From assembly GCA_017861495.1 (NCBI GenBank), contig JAGFXW010000032.1, positions 1-14,524 of the forward strand: 14,524 nt of DNA, read 5' to 3'. The stretch is from Bacillota bacterium. GTDB lineage: Bacteria > Bacillota_C > Negativicutes > CTSoil-072. A program made the translations under genes and the position numbers. Position 1 is the stretch's first letter. Every line of letters starts with the position of its first letter. Under the pieces are notes generated by a model, which made no database searches, had not been told where the DNA came from, and worked only from the letters and a program-made list of their open reading frames with translations. Positions 9,962 through 14,524 of the stretch are shown one piece after another.

Positions 9962-10150
9962 GGTGCAAAACCTCCGTTAACCACCATTATAACCAATTTA
10001 GGATACAATGCGCAGCCTGTTTTTCATTAAATTTTGCCTCGGTCATCCCGGCAGGATTTACAGGTTGCAACCGCGTATGTTAACGGGAGGTATAGCTACT
10101 ATTTTATCCTTGCTTGGCGGTGGAACCGTGTCAGTCTTATTCAGCGATTG

Positions 10151-10849
10151 TTAGTTCGGAAAGTCTGATGTATTTGCTTTTTGCCGCATATAGGCAATTT
10201 GCAGCACGGTTGGGATGGTTTTGCGGTATGCCGGACCGGCCAGGTCAAAGGCGGCAGTCAGTCCAACGCCGAGAATGAGGCCAATAGGGCCGATAAATAA
10301 GGCTCCGAGGCCTTCACTAAAAAATCCGGTTAAGGCGCTGGCGCCGATTTCTCGGGCACTGATAAAAGCAACAATTCGGGCAATATTCCAGGTGACAAGA
10401 TAACCGATGGTTGGCAGAAAGTCAAATAGGGTGCCTTCAATCAATAGCTTGCTGATCTTTTCGGCGTCGGAACCATGCTCTTCGAACAGTTTTTTTATGG
10501 GTTCCCGCTCTTTTTCGGACATCATTTTCCAAGCGCGTTCAAATATTTGGATAAAGATTCGTTTTTCAAGGACTTCTTCCGGCTCCTCTTCCGACCAGGA
10601 AACTTTTGTTTTTTCAGCAACATCGCGGACAATGGCCAGATAATCGGCGACTTCGCCGCCCTTTAACATACGGGTGATATCGTTACTGCCGTTATAGCGG
10701 ATCCGGGCCAACAATTCCTCTGGAGTTTTGGGACCGGCGTTTTGGCCAAAATTATATTCGGTTAACAAGGCCAAATCTTCACTGGAGCTGTTTGCCAGCA
10801 GCTCTTGCAGTTTTTGTGTGGATTGTGTTAACAGGGTTGATGGTTCCAA
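10151..10849 (-). CDS. YaaW-family protein (HtpY-like)
   Basis: A 232-residue protein that resembles the YaaW family. E. coli HtpY of this family is described as heat-shock linked and affecting DnaK levels; the biochemical role is not known. The N-terminal half is charged and helical (about 5-135). The C-terminal half has hydrophobic glycine-rich stretches (about 139-165 and 168-205) that could be membrane-associated. It ends with the family-like segment PAYRKTIPTVLQIAYMRQK (206-224). The TTG at 10849 is chosen as start because GGGAGG (10858-10863 on this strand) lies 8 bases before it. The open frame extends much further upstream, but that part is antisense to the next gene and lacks any family features. 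It is divergent from the TVP38-type gene. Family call is fairly sure; function is not. Confidence 0.75.
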   Translation of the reverse strand: MEPSTLLTQSTQKLQELLANSSSEDLALLTEYNFGQNAGPKTPEELLARIRYNGSNDITRMLKGGEVADYLAIVRDVAEKTKVSWSEEEPEEVLEKRIFIQIFERAWKMMSEKEREPIKKLFEEHGSDAEKISKLLIEGTLFDFLPTIGYLVTWNIARIVAFISAREIGASALTGFFSEGLGALFIGPIGLILGVGLTAAFDLAGPAYRKTIPTVLQIAYMRQKANTSDFPN

Positions 10850-10958
10850 GACCGACACCTCCCATACGGACTTTGTTATTCCTTTAATTCCCCGTCGAGC
10901 GGGGTAACCCCTGCTTGGCAAGCCGGATGGCAAAATGATACATGGAATGAGGGTAAAT

Positions 10959-11627
10959 ATGATAAAAAAAATAGCTCCCTGGTTGGTTATCATCGGCATA
11001 GGCCTGGTTGTCCATTGGCTGAACCCCTTATTTTTTCCGAAAGTAGTGCAGTTGATCGGCGACGGAGATATTGTGGCGCTGGCCGAATATTTGCGTTCCT
11101 TTGGCATATGGGCCGTAGTGGCAAGCATTTTTATCAATATTATTATCAATTTGATGGGGGTCGTTCCAACCGCATTAATTTCGGGGGCGAATGGCATTAT
11201 CTTTGGGTTGGCTGTCGGTATCTTGTATTCCTGGATTGGTGAAGTCGCGGGAACGATGATTTCTTTTGTGCTTTGGCGCAGTTTGCTGCGGCCTGCGGCC
11301 CAAAAAATGATTGCGCGCAGTTCGTATTTAACCATGGCGGATGAATTCAGTACCAGCAAAGGCTTTAAGGCTGTATTGATAGCCCGGATGGTTCCCCTGA
11401 CTCCTTCGGGAATAATCACCATCATCGGTTCCATCAGCCACATGTCGTTTCATGATATGTTATGGGCAACGATGATTGGCAAAGCGCCATCGATATTTTT
11501 GGAGGTTATTTTGGGGCACGATCTGGCCTTTGCGCAGGATAACAAGATCCGGTTGTCCGTACTTATTTTATTGGTTATTGCAATTTACGTGTATCTGTGG
11601 TGGAAAAAGCGGCAAATAGAGGACTAA
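10959..11627 (+). CDS. TVP38/TMEM64 (DedA/VTT superfamily) membrane protein
   Basis: An integral membrane protein of about 222 residues. Hydrophobic segments lie near residues 6-21, 46-70 (with the VVPTALISGANGIIFG stretch just after), 75-95, 140-160 and 195-213, and a basic tail WWKKRQ stays cytoplasmic. The family signature is the re-entrant region with ARMVPLTPSGIITIIGSIS followed by MSFHDML, matching the VTT pattern R-x-x-P-x-x-P...G. Relatives include YdjX/YdjZ and DedA proteins, some of which act in lipid scrambling or undecaprenyl-phosphate recycling; the role here is unknown. ATG at 10959 is preferred because GAGGG (10949-10953) is 5 bases before it; in-frame ATGs at 10935 and 10947 lack a ribosome site. 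It is divergent from the YaaW-family gene, and no promoter stands out. Confidence 0.85.
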   Translation: MIKKIAPWLVIIGIGLVVHWLNPLFFPKVVQLIGDGDIVALAEYLRSFGIWAVVASIFINIIINLMGVVPTALISGANGIIFGLAVGILYSWIGEVAGTMISFVLWRSLLRPAAQKMIARSSYLTMADEFSTSKGFKAVLIARMVPLTPSGIITIIGSISHMSFHDMLWATMIGKAPSIFLEVILGHDLAFAQDNKIRLSVLILLVIAIYVYLWWKKRQIED

Positions 11628-11674
11628 TGAAGGTCTCGGGAGGAATACTGGCTCGATCAGCCGCTCTGCTCAAA

Positions 11675-11703
11675 TTGACACTTCCCGTTTGCGATGATAG
11701 AAT
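11675..11703 (+). promoter_or_regulatory. Sigma-A promoter of the hsp20 gene, overlapping a palindrome
   Basis: A perfect TTGACA (11675-11680), a 17-base spacer and TAGAAT (11698-11703, 5/6) give a strong housekeeping promoter; transcription would start near 11710. The perfect 10-base palindrome AGAATATTCT (11699-11708) overlaps the -10 box and could be a small operator. I see no CIRCE or CtsR box here. Confidence 0.82.
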
Positions 11704-11744
11704 ATTCTTACAATACAAATGCAAAGAGAAGAGGAGGATGTTCT

Positions 11745-12179
11745 ATGTTTGAGATCATGCCGTTCCGAAAGAATCCCATAACCAAAAAAGATTACTTTAC
11801 GAACCTGATTGACCGTGTCTTTGACGAGGACTTTGCTCCGGTCGCTTGGTTTGGCGCCTCGTTTAAGGTTGACATCCGTGAAACGGATGGTGCGTATTTG
11901 GTGGATGCCGATTTGCCTGGTTTTAATAAGGAAGGGATTAAAATCACATACGATAACAATTATTTGACCATTAGCGCGAAACGCGAAGAAGAAATAAAAG
12001 AAGAAAAGAAAAACTATATTCGCCAGGAACGCAGTGCAGGTGAAATTAAGCGGCAATTTTATGTGGAAAATGTGGATGAGAATAAAATTGAAGCCAATTT
12101 TGCCGATGGAGTTCTAAAAGTTGTTTTGCCGAAAAAAGAAAAAATTGTTCCGGAAAAGAAAGAGATCCAAATTAAATAG
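11745..12179 (+). CDS. Small heat shock protein, Hsp20/alpha-crystallin family
   Basis: An ATP-independent holdase that forms oligomers and keeps unfolding proteins soluble for the ClpB/DnaK machinery. The protein has 144 residues, normal for a bacterial Hsp20. A short N-terminal arm with FRKNP and FTNLIDRVF (to about 37) precedes the alpha-crystallin domain (about 38-130). That domain contains VDIRETDGAYLVDADLPGF and the signature A-x-x-D-GVLKVVLPK (120-130). The tail ends with the oligomer-linking I-x-I motif (IQI, 141-143). ATG at 11745 follows GAGGAGG (11731-11737) with 7-base spacing. An in-frame ATG at 11694 overlaps the -10 box and cannot be used from this promoter. It is a single-gene unit with its own promoter and terminator. 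Confidence 0.95.
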   Translation: MFEIMPFRKNPITKKDYFTNLIDRVFDEDFAPVAWFGASFKVDIRETDGAYLVDADLPGFNKEGIKITYDNNYLTISAKREEEIKEEKKNYIRQERSAGEIKRQFYVENVDENKIEANFADGVLKVVLPKKEKIVPEKKEIQIK

Positions 12180-12191
12180 CGATGAGAAGGA

Positions 12192-12220
12192 AAAGGAGTC
12201 CGCTTCCCGCGGACTCCTTT
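12192..12220. terminator. Bidirectional intrinsic terminator between hsp20 and the larA-like gene
   Basis: A 12-bp perfect stem (12192-12203 with 12209-12220) with a 5-base TTCCC loop. The stem ends in TTT on the + strand, and the four-A run at 12191-12194 gives a T-run on the - strand. It lies 12 bases after the hsp20 stop and 17 bases from the stop of the convergent gene, so it can serve both. Confidence 0.82.
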
Positions 12221-12237
12221 AAAGTATGGACAGAATA

Positions 12238-13527
12238 TTATTTTTGACGATCCATGATTTTTATAATACTTCCTGTTTCATCGAATTGCATTGGTTTTAG
12301 TTCTTCCAGTATTTCCAGGTTCGGTTTGGCTTGCGCTTCCTTCATGAGGCTTTCAGAAATTTCAATGAATCGAACTTCATTGGTATTTTGAATGTGGACG
12401 ACCCGGGCCTTTTCAGCCGGAGTGCTTCCAATACAAGTTAAAGCGGCGCCAATACTCTCTTTTTCTGTCGCGAAATAGATCGGTAATCGGCCTTTTTCCG
12501 GTGATTGGGCAGTAACACAATTAAAATAGGTGGGCCAGGAATCCAGCTTGTCGATCAATTTCTTGGTCGTAAAGTCCGCCAGCCCAATGCCGGTGGCCAT
12601 GCCGTGGCTTTCTTCCGTTGTGTCCAGGACAACGATTCTTTTGATAACCGGTTTACTTGGCTCTTTTTGTCCAAATACCATGATTCTGCCGATCACATTG
12701 GTATCCATGCCAGATCCGCTGACGTTTTTTCCCATCTCATCGACAATGAGTACATCGACTTCATCAAAGGGGATTTTGCCGAGCGTGGATTTCGCCAATT
12801 TCAACAGTTTCTTTTCTTCTTCTTCAATTTGGTCCGGCAGCATCGCTTGTATGTAAGCGGTTTTATGGTAGTAGTTTTCGACTGTAGCAAAAGCGAAAGC
12901 AACCGGCAAGTGCTTGATAATATATCCGCCTGCCTCAGTGATTGCTTTTTCATAGCCGACATCCAATGCATATTGATGTACAGTCAGCGCGCCCTTTGGA
13001 TTTCCGATTCCGATAGCGCAAATTTTATGGATGCCACTTTCAATATCGCCTTCAAATTCGGTATGTTCTTTGACCCGGTTGAAGAGGATAACTTTATCAA
13101 TTTTCCCAGGCAATACCGAATCGTTGACATACACCGGAATACCGCTTGGCGTTGTGCCGATTTGGCTGGATTCGCCACAGGCAAGGATGGGAACATGCAA
13201 CGTTTCTTCACTAATGCCGAGGGCAGCGAGCATTTCTTTTTGGCCTTCCGCTGTCCCGGCGCCATGAGAGCCCATTGCCGGTAAGATGTAAGGTACCCCT
13301 CCGGCTTGCCGAACGGTGTCAATGAGAATTTCCGTGATCGTTTTCAGATTGGCGATGCCGCGACTGCCAACGGTTATTGCTACCTTTTCGCCTGGTTTTA
13401 TGCGAGCGGAGACGTTAATTTGCTGCAATGCCTTTTGGCTGGCGCTTTTCACATCCTCAATGGCGGGTTGGTTGATGATCTGTTTTACCATTGTCATTTG
13501 CGGGAATTTGACGGTTTCGGCATACAT
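12238..13527 (-). CDS. LarA-like protein (lactate racemase superfamily, nickel-pincer isomerase-like)
   Basis: A 429-residue cytoplasmic protein resembling the LarA (DUF2088) superfamily, whose members use a nickel-pincer nucleotide to racemise or epimerise 2-hydroxy acids. The N-terminal half contains MGSHGAGTAEGQ (85-96), followed by KEHTEF (153-158), GIHKICAIGIG (165-175) and TVHQ (182-185). From known L. plantarum LarA residues (His108, His174, Lys184, His200), I infer equivalents His88, His155, Lys168 and His184, with spacings 67/13/16 against 66/10/16. The C-terminal half shows DEMGKNVSGSGMDTNVIGR (263-281) and is less familiar. ATG at 13527 follows AAGGAG (13535-13540 on this strand). 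The weak boxes TTGAAA-17-TAGATA (13552-13580) could be its promoter. An MFS transporter gene lies upstream, beyond a terminator. Substrate unknown; cofactor genes larB, larC and larE are not in the window. Confidence 0.82.
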   Translation of the reverse strand: MYAETVKFPQMTMVKQIINQPAIEDVKSASQKALQQINVSARIKPGEKVAITVGSRGIANLKTITEILIDTVRQAGGVPYILPAMGSHGAGTAEGQKEMLAALGISEETLHVPILACGESSQIGTTPSGIPVYVNDSVLPGKIDKVILFNRVKEHTEFEGDIESGIHKICAIGIGNPKGALTVHQYALDVGYEKAITEAGGYIIKHLPVAFAFATVENYYHKTAYIQAMLPDQIEEEEKKLLKLAKSTLGKIPFDEVDVLIVDEMGKNVSGSGMDTNVIGRIMVFGQKEPSKPVIKRIVVLDTTEESHGMATGIGLADFTTKKLIDKLDSWPTYFNCVTAQSPEKGRLPIYFATEKESIGAALTCIGSTPAEKARVVHIQNTNEVRFIEISESLMKEAQAKPNLEILEELKPMQFDETGSIIKIMDRQK

Positions 13528-13578
13528 AGTATCACTCCTTGAAAAAATTAATATCTATGATAAATTTTACCTGATTTC

Positions 13579-13629
13579 AAAAAGGAAGAAAAGATACCAC
13601 CAAGCCATAAGGCTACCTGTGGTATCTTT
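13579..13629 (-). terminator. Intrinsic terminator after the MFS transporter gene
   Basis: An 11-bp perfect outer stem (13590-13600 with 13619-13629) encloses a small AGCC/GGCT inner hairpin with an ATAA loop. On the minus strand the stem is followed by the T-rich run TTTTCTTCCTTTTT. It sits 7 bases past the transporter stop, so the larA-like gene downstream is probably transcribed mainly from its own promoter. Confidence 0.8.
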
Positions 13630-13635
13630 ATATCA

Positions 13636-14524
13636 TTATCCAACCAGTGGTTTGTCCGGTTTAACAAGGAGCCAACTGATGACGCCGACAACGGCAGAGA
13701 ACGCAGTAGCCAGAATGGCCGCTTGCCAACCGTAGGTTGTTGCGATCCAGGCGGTTAATGTCGGTGCCGCAACACCGCCCAGGTTGCCCCAGAAGTTCAT
13801 CCAACCCGATACGGTACCGGAGAATTTGCAGCCGATATCGATGCAACTGGCCCAGGAAGCGTTGAATGTAAAGCCCAGTGAACCCAAAGATACCGTAAGC
13901 CATACCAAGTTCATCGTTTGCGATGTTGCGGTAGCGGCCAAATACAGTGCTGTTCCGGACAAAATCAAGCCCAAGATACCGAAAAAGGTCCGGGCGGTAT
14001 ATTTTGACATGCCGCCGGCAATCAGTTTGTCGCTGATGAAGCCGGTGATGAAGGTAATAATGGCCAGTGCGGCCCATGGGAAGGAAGCAGCGACCCCCAT
14101 TTTTGCTAATGAGTAGCCGTGTGCCTCCATGAGGTACAATGGCAACCATGCCAAGAAAACGTACATGATGTAGTCGGTAATGAAATATTGAATTCCGATC
14201 GCCCAAAACTGCGAAGAAGTGATGAATTTGCTCCAAGGAGCGACTTGTTTCGCTGCGCTGGCATCAACCTGCTCCATGCCGCTTTCAATGTGAGCGATTT
14301 CCGCCTCATTGACAAACGGACTTTGGCGAGGGTTGTTCTTGCCAAAAAACCACCAAAGCGCTGCCAACACTAAACCTGCCGCCCCAAAAATAACGAAAAC
14401 CATCCGCCAGCCAAAAGCCAGCATTAAAGCAACGGTGATTGCCGGGCCGAAAACAGGGCCGATAAAGGCTCCGCCCAGCATGAAGGAGGAAGCAAACGCT
14501 TTTTCCGATTTATTGAACCAACGA
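13636..14524 (-). CDS. MFS transporter, anion:cation symporter (ACS) type; 5' end outside window
   Basis: This is the C-terminal ~296 residues of a 12-helix major facilitator. The minus-strand frame stays open to the window edge, where it reads RWFNKSEKAFASSFMLGGAF, a typical ACS-family stretch before TM5, so the gene starts beyond 14524. An internal ATG at 14481 should not be taken as the start. About eight hydrophobic segments are visible: TM5-6, the charged central loop with KNNPRQSPFVNEAEIAHIE, then TM7-12. The last part has SGWMNFWGNLGGVAAPTLTAWI, which resembles the TM11 region of hexuronate, glucarate or galactonate transporters. ACS members usually import organic or sugar acids with H+ or Na+. 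The stop is TAA at 13636. It is upstream of the larA-like gene, which hints at a hydroxy-acid substrate; that link is inference. Confidence 0.87.
   Translation of the reverse strand, partial: RWFNKSEKAFASSFMLGGAFIGPVFGPAITVALMLAFGWRMVFVIFGAAGLVLAALWWFFGKNNPRQSPFVNEAEIAHIESGMEQVDASAAKQVAPWSKFITSSQFWAIGIQYFITDYIMYVFLAWLPLYLMEAHGYSLAKMGVAASFPWAALAIITFITGFISDKLIAGGMSKYTARTFFGILGLILSGTALYLAATATSQTMNLVWLTVSLGSLGFTFNASWASCIDIGCKFSGTVSGWMNFWGNLGGVAAPTLTAWIATTYGWQAAILATAFSAVVGVISWLLVKPDKPLVG

Noticed and set aside
10063..10072. Perfect palindrome GGTTGCAACC in the gap between the hydrolase and YaaW-family genes
   Set aside because: Only 10 bases, not linked to a promoter or T-run, and expected occasionally by chance.
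10008..10154. 48-codon ORF on the plus strand between the hydrolase and YaaW-family genes, with a hydrophobic C-terminal half
   Set aside because: Only a weak AGGA before the ATG, no recognisable promoter, overlaps the end of the YaaW-family gene, and resembles nothing I know. A real small membrane peptide cannot be excluded.
10850..11443. N-terminal extension of the YaaW-family frame across the TVP38-type gene
   Set aside because: The extra ~198 residues are antisense to a clear membrane-protein gene and lack family features. TTG 10849 has a well-placed GGGAGG.
11694..11744. Longer Hsp20 start at ATG 11694
   Set aside because: This ATG overlaps the -10 box, so it would not be in the mRNA; ATG 11745 has a strong GAGGAGG.
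12505..13284. 259-codon plus-strand frame antisense to the larA-like gene
   Set aside because: It has no ribosome site or recognisable motif and mirrors the codon pattern of the real minus-strand gene.

Overview
The window looks like chromosomal DNA of a Firmicutes (Bacillota) bacterium of moderate GC. The clues are strong GGAGG-type ribosome binding sites, sigma-A promoters with 17-base spacers, tRNA genes with an encoded CCA end, and carB-pyrF-pyrE order. The mix of genes would suit a Negativicutes/Sporomusaceae-like lineage, but that placement is an inference. No mobile element, CRISPR array, rRNA or phage gene is visible. Most of the window reads as an ordinary core region with some accessory genes towards the right end.

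Layout. (1) Bases 1-3037 (+) are the end of a pyrimidine operon: the 3' half of carB, a 158-base gap holding two hairpins, then pyrF and pyrE overlapping by ATGA. pyrK and pyrD, often found between carB and pyrF in relatives, are absent here. (2) Bases 3048-3214 are a self-contained tRNA-Trp unit with promoter and terminator. (3) Bases 3240-4737 (+) are an unrecognised protein made of two copies of one ~95-residue unit, followed by thiD. (4) Bases 4797-5105 are a tRNA-Asp/tRNA-Phe unit with a near-consensus promoter and a long hairpin terminator. (5) Bases 5167-8908 (+) are a J-domain co-chaperone with one reduced zinc centre plus the ClpB disaggregase, behind a promoter and a CtsR-like direct repeat. 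(6) Bases 8969-9961 (-) are a membrane-anchored alpha/beta hydrolase. (7) Bases 10151-11627 are a divergent pair: a YaaW-family protein (-) and a TVP38/DedA-type membrane protein (+). (8) Bases 11675-12220 (+) are a small heat shock protein (Hsp20) with its own promoter and terminator. (9) Bases 12238-14524 (-) are a LarA-like (lactate racemase superfamily) protein downstream of a truncated ACS-type MFS transporter.

How the genes fit together. CarB, PyrF and PyrE act in de novo UMP synthesis, at the carbamoyl phosphate step and the last two steps. The J-protein, ClpB, Hsp20 and perhaps the YaaW protein suggest a loose protein-quality-control neighbourhood in separate transcription units. The MFS transporter and LarA-like protein could form a module for uptake and stereochemical interconversion of a hydroxy acid. 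The four LarA catalytic and nickel-pincer positions appear to be kept with similar spacing, while the substrate is unknown. The most unusual items are the duplicated-domain protein, the single-zinc J-protein with its compressed CtsR-like box, and the LarA-like/MFS pair.
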